Origin: Salipiger aestuarii
GTDB lineage: Bacteria; Pseudomonadota; Alphaproteobacteria; Rhodobacterales; Rhodobacteraceae
Direction of reading: 5' to 3'
NCBI RefSeq assembly: GCF_003259905.1
Contig: NZ_QLMG01000025.1
Span: 1-64,000 of the forward strand
DNA: 64,000 nucleotides
Shown: piece by piece, positions 53,271 through 64,000 of the stretch
Layout: each line of letters starts with the position of its first letter
Numbering within the stretch: position 1 is the stretch's first letter
Made by a program: the position numbers and the translations under genes
Notes under the pieces: generated by a model
What the model saw: only the letters and a program-made list of their open reading frames with translations
What the model was told of the DNA's origin: nothing
Database searches by the model: none

Positions 53271-54385
53271 ACCCCCACAATCGCGAAAAACACCGAAAAC
53301 AGCGCATCCGCCACGATGACTAGAAAGATCGACAGCACCACCGAGGTCGATGTGAGGCGCCCCAGCGACGCGGCGTCTCCGCCGACCTTCATGCCCTCAT
53401 AGCTGCCCACGACCCCGATGATGACGGCAAAGAACGGCGCCTTGATCAGCCCGACCGCGTAATGCCATACATCGACCGACTCGTGGAGCCGGGTCTGGAA
53501 CATGCCCGGCGACACACCCAATTCGATCCACGACATCATCGCCCCGCCCAGCAGGCCCATGACATCGGCCACGACCCCCAGCAGCGGCAGCACCAGGATC
53601 AGCGCCAGCACGCGCGGCAGCACCAGCACCTCTATCGGGTCCAGCCCCAGTGTCTGCATGGCGTCGATCTCTTCGCGCATCTTCATCGAACCGATGGCGG
53701 CGGTGAACGCGGCCCCCGACCGGCCCGCGACGATGATGGCGGTAAGCAGGATGCCCAGCTCACGCAACACCGAAATGGCGATCAGGTCCACCACGAACAC
53801 CTCGGCGCCGAACTGGCGCAGCTGAACAGCGCCCTGAAACGCCATGACCACGCCGATCAGAAACGCCATGAGCGACACGATGGGCACCGCGTTCAGCCCG
53901 ATTTCCTGCATATGATGCACCAGCGACGTCAGCCGCAACCGTCCGGGGTGCGCCGTAACATACCCGAACCGCGCCACCACCGCGCCAAGAAAGCCCAGCA
54001 TCTCGATCAGCTTGCGCCCGCCGCTGCACGCTGTACGGCCGACCGTTTCAAGCCAGTCGAAAAAGTCGTTGCGCGGTTTCGTGGAAACGTCTTTCGCCGG
54101 GATGTTGCGGCGCACGACCTCCAGCAGTTCCGTATGCTGGGGCGAGGCCCCGGTGATGTCGCACGTCTTGCCGCGCGCGCGCCAGCGGGTCTGGGTGTCG
54201 ATGACAAGCCAGGCTCCGGCGGTGTCCATTGCCTCGACATCCGACAGATCCAGCGTGGCGTCTTCGGCGCCCGGCTCCGGGAGCCGGGCACGCGCCTCTT
54301 CGAGGCACGCGACGACGAGCCGTCCTGAAAGACGCAGGGTCATGGCGCCGGGCGGTCCCGGTGGGGCGCGGGTAGAGAAACGCAC
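53267..54385 (-). CDS. MlaE-family permease with N-terminal STAS domain
   Basis: A 372-residue protein. An N-terminal STAS-like domain (LDLSDVEAMDTAGAWLVIDT), the MlaB-equivalent, is fused to the MlaE permease (LMAFLIGVVMAFQGAVQLRQ, VLRELGILLTAIIVAGRSGA, and MQTLGLDPIEVLVLPRVLAL). In E. coli these are separate proteins. A GTG start at 54385 is chosen for the AGGAGT 11 bp upstream; ATG 54343 is the alternative. It is divergent from the N-ATPase operon. Confidence 0.87.
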   Translation of the reverse strand: MRFSTRAPPGPPGAMTLRLSGRLVVACLEEARARLPEPGAEDATLDLSDVEAMDTAGAWLVIDTQTRWRARGKTCDITGASPQHTELLEVVRRNIPAKDVSTKPRNDFFDWLETVGRTACSGGRKLIEMLGFLGAVVARFGYVTAHPGRLRLTSLVHHMQEIGLNAVPIVSLMAFLIGVVMAFQGAVQLRQFGAEVFVVDLIAISVLRELGILLTAIIVAGRSGAAFTAAIGSMKMREEIDAMQTLGLDPIEVLVLPRVLALILVLPLLGVVADVMGLLGGAMMSWIELGVSPGMFQTRLHESVDVWHYAVGLIKAPFFAVIIGVVGSYEGMKVGGDAASLGRLTSTSVVLSIFLVIVADALFSVFFAIVGV

Positions 54386-56629
<2,244 letters not shown>

Positions 56630-56633
<4 letters not shown>

Positions 56634-56920
56634 CCACGCCAGACCCGCACATTGGCAAGGAAAGGATCGCCGATGCCGCCCGAAGGACCCGTGAACGGGA
56701 CGACGCCGGCAGGCGCGACCCCGAACCGTCGCTCGCGCGACGTTTTGGCCAGATCGGCGTGCTGGGCTGGGTGATCGTGGTGCCGACCATCCTGGGCGCG
56801 GCGGTGGGCAACTGGCTGGATCTTCGGCTGGGCAGCGGGATCATGCTGGCGGCGGCGCTGACGATGATCGGCGCGGGGCTGGGCCTGTGGCTCGCCATGC
56901 GCTGGATGCGAAAGCAATGA
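56630..56920 (+). CDS. atpQ: N-ATPase subunit AtpQ (AtpI/AtpZ-like)
   Basis: A 96-residue protein with two membrane helices (GQIGVLGWVIVVPTILGAAV and GIMLAAALTMIGAGLGLWLA). A charged N-terminal tail precedes them. It resembles the 'ATPase gene 1' family (AtpI/AtpZ) that helps assemble the c ring. The name follows N-ATPase nomenclature (atpDCQRBEFAG). Overlaps are 4 bp on both sides. Confidence 0.85.
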
Positions 56921-57195
56921 GCGCGTTCGTCACATCCGCCGCAATCGCCACGCTTGCGGCGTTGGCAGGGGTTGGGGCCGGGTATCTGCATTTCCGCAGC
57001 CTGCGCCTGGTCGCGGTCCGGCTGGCCGCGGGGCAGATGCGGGCGGTCGCGCTTCAGATGGCCCGCATGACGGGCCTTGCGCTGTTTTTATACCTGTGTG
57101 CCCGGCTGGACACATGGGCACTGATCGGCGCCGCCGCCGGAGTGTCGGTCGGACGGGCGTGGGTGTTGCGCGCCGCGCGAAAGGCAACGCCATGA
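56917..57195 (+). CDS. atpR: N-ATPase subunit AtpR
   Basis: A 92-residue membrane protein with about three helices: AAIATLAALAGVGAGYLHFR, a middle helix MTGLALFLYLCARLDTW, and GAAAGVSVGRAWVLR. AtpR is found only in N-ATPase operons and is thought to sit near subunit a, perhaps affecting the c ring's interaction. It overlaps atpQ and atpB by 4 bp. Confidence 0.85.
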   Translation: MSAFVTSAAIATLAALAGVGAGYLHFRSLRLVAVRLAAGQMRAVALQMARMTGLALFLYLCARLDTWALIGAAAGVSVGRAWVLRAARKATP

Positions 57196-57881
57196 CCGAC
57201 TCGCCGCTTGACCTGACCTATGCCTTCAATCTTGGCCCGTTTGCCATAAGCTGGGTGGTCGTGGTCACCTGGGGTATCCTGCTCTTGCTGGGGCTTGGGT
57301 CTTTTGCCATGACCCGGCGGCTTGCCCTCCGCCCCGGCAAGGGGCAGGCCGTGCTGGAACTGGTGGTCGGCGCGATCGACGACCAGATCCGCGCCACCAT
57401 TCCCGGCGACCCTGCCCGTTTTCGCACGCTGATCGGCACGCTGTTTCTGTTCATCCTCACGGCCAACTGGTCGTCGCTGGTTCCGGGGATCGAGCCGCCC
57501 ACCGCGCATCTGGAAACCGATGCGGCACTGGCGCTGATCGTGTTCGCGGCAACCCTTGGCTACGGGATCCGGGCGCAGGGCGTCCTGGGCTATCTGAAAA
57601 GCTTTACCCGCCCCAGCTGGGTGATGATTCCGCTGAACCTGGTCGAACAGATCACCCGCACCTTTTCGCTGATGATCCGCCTGTTCGGCAACGTCATGAG
57701 CGGCGTTTTCGTGATCGGCATCATCCTGTCGCTGGCCGGCCTGCTGGTGCCGATCCCGCTGATGGCGCTGGACCTGCTGACCGGCGCGGTTCAGGCCTAC
57801 ATCTTTGCCATTCTCGCCCTCGTCTTCATCGCCTCGGCGGTCGAGGACAGCGCTCCCCAGGAAAAGGACCCCCCGTCATGA
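57192..57881 (+). CDS. atpB: N-ATPase subunit a
   Basis: A 229-residue membrane stator subunit. The essential Arg is in [13 protein letters not shown], and the second conserved helix is [20 protein letters not shown]. The N-terminus [20 protein letters not shown] is family-typical. It forms the ion half-channels against the c ring. The start at 57192 overlaps the atpR stop (ATGA). Confidence 0.92.
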   Translation: MTDSPLDLTYAFNLGPFAISWVVVVTWGILLLLGLGSFAMTRRLALRPGKGQAVLELVVGAIDDQIRATIPGDPARFRTLIGTLFLFILTANWSSLVPGIEPPTAHLETDAALALIVFAATLGYGIRAQGVLGYLKSFTRPSWVMIPLNLVEQITRTFSLMIRLFGNVMSGVFVIGIILSLAGLLVPIPLMALDLLTGAVQAYIFAILALVFIASAVEDSAPQEKDPPS

Positions 57882-58123
57882 ACTATATCGAACTGGTCAG
57901 CATCTGCGCCGCCGCCTTTGCGGTGTCGTTCGGCGCGCTAGGCCCGGCGCTGGCCGAAGGCCGGGCCGTGGCCGGCGCGATGGAGGCCATCGCCCGGCAG
58001 CCCGAAGCGTCGGGAACAATCTCGCGCACGCTGTTCGTCGGCCTTGCGATGATCGAGACCACGGCGATCTATTGCCTTGTCATCGCGCTGCTGCTGCTGT
58101 TCGCCAACCCGTTCGTCCAGTAA
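57878..58123 (+). CDS. atpE: N-ATPase c-ring subunit with two carboxylates
   Basis: An 81-residue double-helix rotor subunit. The C-terminal helix has [20 protein letters not shown] with Glu60, Thr61, Thr62 and Tyr65, matching the Na+-site pattern ESTxxY of Ilyobacter. In the first helix [15 protein letters not shown] places Glu27 where the Na+ enzyme has Gln32, so there are two carboxylates per site. The loop RQPE is conserved. Whether Na+ or H+ is carried is open: a Burkholderia N-ATPase ring (c17) was reported as H+-specific. It overlaps atpB by 4 bp. Confidence 0.93.
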   Translation: MNYIELVSICAAAFAVSFGALGPALAEGRAVAGAMEAIARQPEASGTISRTLFVGLAMIETTAIYCLVIALLLLFANPFVQ

Positions 58124-58127
58124 CGCC

Positions 58128-58868
58128 ATGCAGTTCGACTGGCTGACATTCGGGCTTCAGATCGTCAACGTCCTGGTGTTGCTGGCGATCCTGCGGCATT
58201 TCCTGTTCCGCCCGGTGGCCGACATCATCGCGCGGCGCCAGGCGGATATCGTGGCGGCTCAGGATGCCGCCGACGCCGCGCAGGCGCAGGCCGCGCGCGC
58301 CGAGGCCGTTGCGCGCGCCGAGACCGACAAGATCGCGATCGCGCGCGACGACATGCTGTCCCGGGCGCAGTCCGATGGCGAGGCGCAGCGCGCCAGGCTG
58401 GTGCAAGCGGCCCGTGCCGAAGCCGACAGAATCATCGCCGATGCCCGGACCGAGGCCACCCGCATCGTCGACGGTGCACAGGCCGTCACCCTGCGCCGCG
58501 CCCGCGACCTGGCCGAAACCATCGCCGCGCGGGCGCTGTCGGATCTGCCGGATCCCCCCACCGCCGCCGGTTTTGCCCGGCGGCTGGCCGCCGAGTTGGC
58601 CTCCCTGCCCGAGGCCAGGCGCGACGCCATGCTGGGCGGCGCAGATGTCAGACTGGTCGCCTCGACCGCGCTGACGGACGGCGATCTCGCCACCACACGG
58701 TCGGTGCTGATTCCGCTGGGGCTGGACCACGCCCCCATCGAGGTCGACCCGACGCTGATTTCCGGGCTCGAGCTGCGCTCGTCCACGGGTGCCATCCATA
58801 ACTCGCTCGCCCATGACCTGACCCGCATTTCGGAGGCGCTGGACAATGACGACGGATCCGGGACTTGA
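58128..58868 (+). CDS. atpF: N-ATPase subunit b (b/delta-type peripheral stalk)
   Basis: A 246-residue protein: N-terminal helix ([20 protein letters not shown]), then a long charged coiled coil ([20 protein letters not shown]), and a C-terminal part resembling delta ([20 protein letters not shown]). N-ATPase operons lack atpH; the extended AtpF is thought to replace delta. The start is at 58128, 4 bp after the atpE stop. It overlaps atpA by 23 bp. Confidence 0.9.
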   Translation: MQFDWLTFGLQIVNVLVLLAILRHFLFRPVADIIARRQADIVAAQDAADAAQAQAARAEAVARAETDKIAIARDDMLSRAQSDGEAQRARLVQAARAEADRIIADARTEATRIVDGAQAVTLRRARDLAETIAARALSDLPDPPTAAGFARRLAAELASLPEARRDAMLGGADVRLVASTALTDGDLATTRSVLIPLGLDHAPIEVDPTLISGLELRSSTGAIHNSLAHDLTRISEALDNDDGSGT

Positions 58869-60387
58869 GACGCTGAAGGCGCGCGTCGCTTCGGCAACGC
58901 TTGGGCCAGAAGCGCGCGAAACCGGCGCGGTGACCGAAATCGCGGACGGTCTGGCGCATGTGTCCGGCCTGTCCGGCGCGCGCCTGGGCGAGGTGCTGCA
59001 TTTTTGCGACGGCGCGCGCGGCTTTGTGCTGAACCTGGGCGAACGCGATCTGCAGGCGGCATTTCTGGACCCCGCCACCGGGATCGAGGCAGGCAGCGCC
59101 GTGACCCGCACCGGACAGCTTGCGTCCGTCCCGGTGGGCAAGGCCCTGCAGGGACGGGTGGTCGACCCCATGGGGCGCCCGCTGGACGACCTTGGCCCCG
59201 TCGGCGCCAGCGACACCGCGCTGGCCGAGGGCGACGCGCCCCCGATCATCGACCGCGATTTCGTCACGCAGCCGGTCGAAACCGGGCTGCTGGTGATCGA
59301 CGCGCTTTTCGCCATCGGGCGCGGACAGCGCGAGTTGATTATCGGCGAACGGGGCACCGGCAAGACATCCATCGCGGTGGATGCAATCCTGAACCAGAAA
59401 CACAGCGACATCGTCTGCATCTACGTCGCCATCGGTCAGCGCACCACCGCCGTGCGCCGGGTGATCGAAGCGGTGCGCGAAAAAGGCGCGTTCGACCGCA
59501 CGATCTTTGTCGTGGCGCCCGCCACGTCCGAACCGGGTCTGCGCTGGCTGGCGCCTTTTGCGGCGACGTCCATGGCGGAATGGGTGCGCGACCGGGGCGG
59601 GCACGCGCTGATCGTCTATGACGACCTCAGCAAACACGCCGCCGTGCACCGTGAGCTTGCGCTGTTGTCGCGCCAGCCGCCGGGACGCGAAGCCTATCCC
59701 GGCGACATCTTCTACCTGCACGCCCGGCTACTGGAACGGTCGGCCAAGCTGTCGCAGGCGCGCGGCGCGGGGTCGCTGACCGCGCTGCCCATCGCCGAAA
59801 TCGAGGCAGGCAACCTGTCCGCCTACATTCCCACCAACCTCATATCAATTTCCGACGGGCAGATCGTCACCTCGGCGGCGCTGTTTGCCGGCAACCAGCG
59901 CCCGGCGGTCGATGTGGGCCTGTCGGTCAGCCGCGTCGGGGGCAAGGCGCAGGCCCCCGCGCTCAGGTCGATTGCAGGGCGTCTGCGGCTGGATTACGCG
60001 CAATATCTTGAAATGAAGATGTTCTCGCGTTTCGGGGGCTTTGGCGATGAGGCGATGAAGAAACGCCTGGACCGGGGCGAACGGATCGGCGCTTTGCTGG
60101 CCCAGGAGCGCTATGCCCCGCTGTCGACCACGGCGCAGGTCGCGCTGCTGGCGGCTTTGACGGATGGCGCGCTTGAAAGCGTCGCGTTGCGCCAGTTCCC
60201 GGCGCTGAAGGCCGCGCTGGGTCCGCTGGTTGCGGCCGAGCCTCGGCTTGCCGCGTTGCGTACCGCCCCGCGGGTCGATGACGCCACCCGCGCTGCCGCA
60301 ATCGCTTGCGTCAAGACCGCGATCGCGCGATTGCCTGCCGCAAAACCGGGCCCGAAACCGCACCCGGAACAGGCGCCCGTGGCATGA
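58846..60387 (+). CDS. atpA: N-ATPase alpha subunit
   Basis: A 513-residue nucleotide-binding stator subunit. The P-loop is [40 protein letters not shown] and the [31 protein letters not shown] segments are conserved. The C-terminal end is short and Pro/Lys-rich. It overlaps atpF by 23 bp and atpG by 4 bp. Confidence 0.95.
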   Translation: MTTDPGLETLKARVASATLGPEARETGAVTEIADGLAHVSGLSGARLGEVLHFCDGARGFVLNLGERDLQAAFLDPATGIEAGSAVTRTGQLASVPVGKALQGRVVDPMGRPLDDLGPVGASDTALAEGDAPPIIDRDFVTQPVETGLLVIDALFAIGRGQRELIIGERGTGKTSIAVDAILNQKHSDIVCIYVAIGQRTTAVRRVIEAVREKGAFDRTIFVVAPATSEPGLRWLAPFAATSMAEWVRDRGGHALIVYDDLSKHAAVHRELALLSRQPPGREAYPGDIFYLHARLLERSAKLSQARGAGSLTALPIAEIEAGNLSAYIPTNLISISDGQIVTSAALFAGNQRPAVDVGLSVSRVGGKAQAPALRSIAGRLRLDYAQYLEMKMFSRFGGFGDEAMKKRLDRGERIGALLAQERYAPLSTTAQVALLAALTDGALESVALRQFPALKAALGPLVAAEPRLAALRTAPRVDDATRAAAIACVKTAIARLPAAKPGPKPHPEQAPVA

Positions 60388-61208
60388 CCCGACCGGAAGA
60401 CATCCGCGACCGAATCGACAATATCCGCGAAATCGAAAGCATCGTGTCCACGCTGCGGGCGCTGGCCGTGGCGCGTCAGCACGAAGCGCGGGACCATCTT
60501 GCGCCGATTCGCGCCTATGAAACCAGCGTGGCGCAGGCGCTTGGCACCGCGTTGGCGGCCGCCCGGATAACGGCGCCGGAACCGATCGACAGGCCGGGGC
60601 TGATCGTCGTCGTCGGGGTTGCGCAAGGGTTTTCGGGCGCCTTCGGAGACCGGATCGCCGACGCCGCGGATGACCATGCACGGCGCGGCGCGGACCTGCT
60701 GATCGTCGGCGGGCGCACCGGCAGCGCGCTTGACGAGCGCGGGGTCAAACCGGTCTGGGTCACCGAAACCGCATCTCACCCACATGATGTGCCGGCCCTT
60801 GCAAGCCGCCTGTCGGACGTGCTGTTCGACCGGCTGACGAGGTCGGGGGGGGCACCGGTGTCGATCCTGTTCGCCGACCCGGAGGCGCTGGATCAACCGC
60901 TGACACGACGCCTTCTTTTTCCGTTCGATTTCAGCCGCTTCCCCGCCCAGCGGCGAGAGGCGCCGTTGACCACGCTCGCTGCGGGCGAACTGGTATCGGA
61001 ATTGATCGAAGAATATGTTTTCACCGCGTTGTGCGAGGCAGTGATGCTGGGGTTTGCAGCGGAAAACGCAGCGCGGGCGACGGCCATGTCTCGCGCCCAG
61101 ACCAACGTCAAACGCATTGCGACGGATTTGCAGGCCACATTCCAGCGCGCACGCCAAGAACAGATGACGACCGAAATCATCGAGCTGTCAACGGCATCGG
61201 CGCCCTGA
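60384..61208 (+). CDS. atpG: N-ATPase gamma subunit
   Basis: A 274-residue rotor shaft. The N-terminal helix [20 protein letters not shown] and C-terminal helix [20 protein letters not shown] match the gamma coiled coil, while the middle Rossmann-like part is more diverged ([20 protein letters not shown]). It is the last gene of the atpDCQRBEFAG operon. An antisense DUF1127 gene begins about 140 bp downstream. Confidence 0.9.
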   Translation: MTRPEDIRDRIDNIREIESIVSTLRALAVARQHEARDHLAPIRAYETSVAQALGTALAAARITAPEPIDRPGLIVVVGVAQGFSGAFGDRIADAADDHARRGADLLIVGGRTGSALDERGVKPVWVTETASHPHDVPALASRLSDVLFDRLTRSGGAPVSILFADPEALDQPLTRRLLFPFDFSRFPAQRREAPLTTLAAGELVSELIEEYVFTALCEAVMLGFAAENAARATAMSRAQTNVKRIATDLQATFQRARQEQMTTEIIELSTASAP

Positions 61209-61345
61209 ACAGGGACGCAGCGACCGTTCAAACCCGCCGCCACCGGGACCGCGGGCCGATGCGGGCGAGCAGCGCCGGCGCACAGTGGCAAGCCCGGCGC
61301 ACCAGCATCGTCGTAACAGGAATGAGGGTCGATTCGGCCCGGCTG

Positions 61346-61540
61346 TCAGCGCCCGCCAAAGACATGCGGCAAGATCGTATCCCGCGACAGGCCACGCTCC
61401 GAAAGCTCGCGATCCGACATCGCGCGCAGTGCGGCCACACGCGCAGCCAAGGCACGCTGGCGACGTGCAAACGGCGTTTCGAAAAGACGCGCAACGCGGC
61501 GCGACAGCGGTTCGTGGAACATATGGTCGATCAGGGCCAT
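61346..61540 (-). CDS. DUF1127 small protein, third copy
   Basis: A 64-residue basic protein ending with a DUF1127 domain: [20 protein letters not shown] and [16 protein letters not shown]. It lies on the opposite strand between atpG and ctaD. The ATG at 61540 has GGAGA 9 bp upstream; ATG 61591 is a possible longer start. The promoter would share the intergenic region with ctaD. Confidence 0.7.
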   Translation of the reverse strand: MALIDHMFHEPLSRRVARLFETPFARRQRALAARVAALRAMSDRELSERGLSRDTILPHVFGGR

Positions 61541-61900
61541 CTTCGGCGTCTCCCGTGGCAGCGGTTTCAGACGGGTAACGCGGTCGGACATGACATGGTT
61601 CCAGGCCTCGCACAGGCCAGGAACCCCGGCGCAGGCATGTGGGCCAGCGCGCATTTACCGGATCTTGACGGTACCGGGACACGCCGGGGCGACCGTCTGG
61701 ACGCAATAAAGTTTGATCAGGACCAAAGGCCGTATTTACGCGTCGTCTGCAACATTCTAAAACGGGAATTGGACACGGGGCGAAACACGCGATTTTCGCG
61801 CGTCTTCGACAGACCCAGTACACCAAATCCGAGGGCGCCAGCCTTCATCCGGCAGATTCCTGCGGACGACGTCCCCAGGACAAGAAACAGGAGGCAGATG
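61541..61900. promoter_or_regulatory. ctaD upstream region with FNR-like box
   Basis: About 360 bp without a gene. TTGATCAGGACCAA at 61713-61726 matches nine of ten FNR consensus positions and lies 175 bp before ctaD. AACATTCTAAAACGGG near 61750-61765 is the most promoter-like part. The region also carries the start of the antisense DUF1127 gene. Confidence 0.45.
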
Positions 61901-63574
61901 ATGGCGGACGCTACCATTGAAGGCCACGATCACCACGACGACAGAGGGTTCTTTACCCGCTGGTTCATGTCGACGAACCACAAGGACATCGGGATTCTCT
62001 ACCTGATCACCGCGGCGATCGCGGGACTGATCTCGGTGTCATTCACGGTCTACATGCGGCTTGAGCTCATGGAGCCGGGCGTTCAGTTCATGTGTATGGA
62101 AGGGGCGCGTCTGTGGCCCACCGCCACAGAAAACTGCACCCCCAACGGGCACTTGTGGAACGTGTTGATCACCGGCCACGGCATCCTGATGATGTTCTTT
62201 GTGGTCATCCCCGCGCTATTCGGCGGATTTGGCAACTATTTCATGCCGTTGCAGATCGGCGCACCGGACATGGCGTTCCCGCGCCTCAACAACCTGTCCT
62301 ATTGGTTGTATGCGGCGGGCACGACGCTGGCGATCTGTTCGGTGTTCTCTCCGGGGGGCAACGGGCAGCTTGGATCGGGCATCGGCTGGGTGCTTTACCC
62401 GCCGCTGTCCACGTCCGAAGCGGGCATGTCGACCGACCTCGCGATCTTTGCGGTCCACGTTTCGGGGGCCTCGTCGATCCTTGGGGCGATCAACATCATC
62501 ACCACCTTCCTGAACATGCGCGCGCCTGGCATGACGCTGTTCAAGGTGCCGCTTTTTGCCTGGTCGATCTTTGTCACCGCCTGGCTGATCCTGCTGTCGC
62601 TGCCCGTGCTGGCCGGCGCCATCACCATGCTGCTCACCGACCGCAACTTTGGCACCACCTTCTTTGATCCGGCCGGCGGCGGAGACCCGATTCTCTACCA
62701 GCACATCCTGTGGTTCTTCGGACACCCCGAAGTCTACATCGTGATCCTGCCGGGCTTTGGCATTGCAAGCCATGTCTTCGCGACGTTCTCGCGCAAGCCG
62801 ATCTTTGGTTATCTGCCGATGGTCTGGGCGATCATCGCAATCGGCGCGCTTGGCTTCGTCGTGTGGGCGCACCACATGTATACGGTGGGCCTGTCGCTGC
62901 GCCAGCAAAGCTACTTCATGCTGGCGACCATGGTCATCGCGGTTCCGACGGGGGTAAAGATCTTCAGCTGGATCGCGACGATGTGGGGCGGATCAATCGA
63001 ATTCAAGACGCCAATGCTGTTCGCACTTGGCTTCCTGATCCTGTTCACCATCGGCGGCGTGACCGGCATCGTGCTGTCGCAGGCTGGCGTCGACCGCGCC
63101 TACCACGACACCTACTATGTGGTGGCGCATTTCCACTACACGATGTCGATGGGCGCGGCGTTCACCATCTTTGCAGGGGCGTATTTCTATTTCCCCAAGA
63201 TGACCGGCAAAATGTACAACGAGACGCTGGGCAAGCTTCACTTCTGGATGTTCTTCATCGGCGTGAACCTGACCTTCTTCCCGCAGCATTTCCTGGGCCG
63301 TCAGGGCATGCCGCGCCGCTACATCGACTACCCCGAGGCTTTCGCCACCTGGAACTTTGTGTCCAGCTGGGGGGCGCTGCTGTCGTTCGCGTCCTTCCTT
63401 CTGTTCTTTGGCATCATGTTCTACGCCCTGCGCAAAGGGGCGCCCGCGACCGAGAGAAACCCGTGGAACGAATACGCGGACACGCTGGAATGGACCCTGC
63501 CCTCGCCGCCGCCCGAGCATACGTTCGAGCAACTGCCCAAGCGTGAGGACTGGGACAAACATCCGGCCCACTGA
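61901..63574 (+). CDS. ctaD: Cytochrome c oxidase subunit I (aa3-type)
   Basis: A 557-residue haem-copper oxidase subunit with twelve helices. [20 protein letters not shown] opens helix I, and [20 protein letters not shown] holds the haem a ligand. The Cu-B/Tyr helix is [20 protein letters not shown], the K-channel and Cu-B His pair is [11 protein letters not shown], and the haem a3/a ligands are [11 protein letters not shown]. The start at 61901 follows AGGAGG; an adjacent in-frame ATG at 61898 is too close. Subunit II and assembly genes are not adjacent, a common layout in Rhodobacter. Confidence 0.96.
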   Translation: MADATIEGHDHHDDRGFFTRWFMSTNHKDIGILYLITAAIAGLISVSFTVYMRLELMEPGVQFMCMEGARLWPTATENCTPNGHLWNVLITGHGILMMFFVVIPALFGGFGNYFMPLQIGAPDMAFPRLNNLSYWLYAAGTTLAICSVFSPGGNGQLGSGIGWVLYPPLSTSEAGMSTDLAIFAVHVSGASSILGAINIITTFLNMRAPGMTLFKVPLFAWSIFVTAWLILLSLPVLAGAITMLLTDRNFGTTFFDPAGGGDPILYQHILWFFGHPEVYIVILPGFGIASHVFATFSRKPIFGYLPMVWAIIAIGALGFVVWAHHMYTVGLSLRQQSYFMLATMVIAVPTGVKIFSWIATMWGGSIEFKTPMLFALGFLILFTIGGVTGIVLSQAGVDRAYHDTYYVVAHFHYTMSMGAAFTIFAGAYFYFPKMTGKMYNETLGKLHFWMFFIGVNLTFFPQHFLGRQGMPRRYIDYPEAFATWNFVSSWGALLSFASFLLFFGIMFYALRKGAPATERNPWNEYADTLEWTLPSPPPEHTFEQLPKREDWDKHPAH

Positions 63575-63596
63575 CCATCAGACAAGCACTGAAAGG

Positions 63597-63626
63597 GACC
63601 CCCGGAGAAATTCGGGGGTCTTTCTT
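63597..63626 (+). terminator. ctaD terminator
   Basis: GACCCCCG (63597-63604) pairs with CGGGGGTC (63613-63620), followed by TTTCTT. It lies 22 bp after the ctaD stop. Confidence 0.85.
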
Positions 63627-63659
63627 ATGTGGACAACTGTCACCGCACGCGGGTTGTAG

Positions 63660-64000
63660 TTTGGCGCGTTTGCGAGGGCCGCTGTGGAATTCAGGGACGG
63701 CCCCCATAGCCGTGAGCATGGCATGTATCTGCCCGCGCTGATGGGATTGGTGGGTGAATACCTGGACGACGCAGATCGCTTTTGGCATTTCAGTAAGGGC
63801 CGAGCCGTCAGGAGGGTACCACCTGACGCTGTCGTAGAGTTCTGCATCGGCCAAGCCGGCTGCCCATTGTTCGATTTCGATATCCCTCTGCGCACGCAAG
63901 GTTTTGTATTCAGTCCAGTCTGATGGGCTGTTCAGCGAATGCGCGAGCGTGTCTTGTGGGCGCTCATTGCCTTTGACCCGCTCAAGCATGAGGGCATCAG
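63660..64000 (-). CDS. DinB-family protein, partial (runs off right edge)
   Basis: On the minus strand the frame reads YDSVRWYPPDGSALTEMPKA, then VFTHQSHQRGQIHAMLTAMG. The HQSHQRGQ matches the metal-binding histidines of DinB-like four-helix proteins. The N-terminal part is beyond the window. After AMGAVPE (about 63690) similarity ends, and the frame stays open through the ctaD terminator into ctaD, so the true 3' end is probably altered by deletion or frameshift. Coordinates of the stop are not assigned. Confidence 0.55.

Noticed and set aside
61031-61900. Upstream extension of ctaD
   Set aside because: The open frame runs through the end of atpG and the intergenic region; the AGGAGG-led start at 61901 gives the standard CtaD N-terminus.

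Overview
The window is high-GC alphaproteobacterial chromosome. Gene content and order point to the Rhodobacteraceae/Roseobacter group: tatABC, surE-pcm-nlpD, ccmA-B-C-D-G, DUF1127 proteins next to a LysR regulator, BioR-type biotin control, a VPLPA-CTERM protein, and an N-ATPase operon beside ctaD. No tRNA, rRNA or CRISPR array was seen. The one classical stable RNA is RNase P RNA (rnpB, minus strand).

Region 1 (1 to about 19 kb) is accessory and scarred. An IS3-family transposase end has truncated a glutathionyl-hydroquinone reductase gene. After it come an MFS exporter with a divergent HxlR regulator and a shared palindrome, a hydrolase, a cupin/isomerase/GNAT run, a mosaic of two IS3 fragments, a LysR regulator beside a class IV aminotransferase, TauE/SafE with an AraC regulator, a lower-GC block with a DUF6471 gene, the bioR-bioY-bioB biotin locus with BioR boxes, three tandem small heat shock proteins, and a Fic protein between decayed genes.

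Region 2 (19 to 29.4 kb) is housekeeping: a LysR/DUF1127 pair, a Bax-inhibitor protein, pabB-pabC, rpmG, rnpB, hydrolases, a VOC protein, yebC and apbC/mrp. It ends with the most striking element of the window: a DUF1127 gene (ccaF1-like) followed by ten hairpins, each carrying a CTCCTCCC-type loop, closed by a strong terminator. This matches the CcsR/'cuckoo' sRNA layout of Rhodobacter, where four copies are known, but is much expanded, partly by a 106-bp tandem duplication.

Region 3 (29.4 to 47.8 kb) is core: valS, surE-pcm-nlpD, tatA-tatB-tatC plus an AAA ATPase, a WYL regulator, two cyclophilins, pgk, an ftsB-like gene, and the cytochrome c maturation genes. A VPLPA-CTERM metzincin protease and a partner gene sit between ccmB and ccmC.

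Region 4 (47.8 to 50.1 kb) is a scar: a degenerate IS5-family element without matching target duplications, flanked by a truncated membrane-protein end and by the C-terminal remnant of an Eco57I-like restriction-modification enzyme with an in-frame stop.

Region 5 (50.1 to 64 kb) has an Mla-type lipid transport operon (mlaE, mlaF, mlaD, lipoprotein) divergent from a complete overlapping N-ATPase operon atpD-C-Q-R-B-E-F-A-G, then an antisense DUF1127 gene, cytochrome c oxidase subunit I and a partial DinB gene. FNR/FnrL-like boxes precede both the N-ATPase operon and ctaD, suggesting that oxygen tension controls this bioenergetic block.
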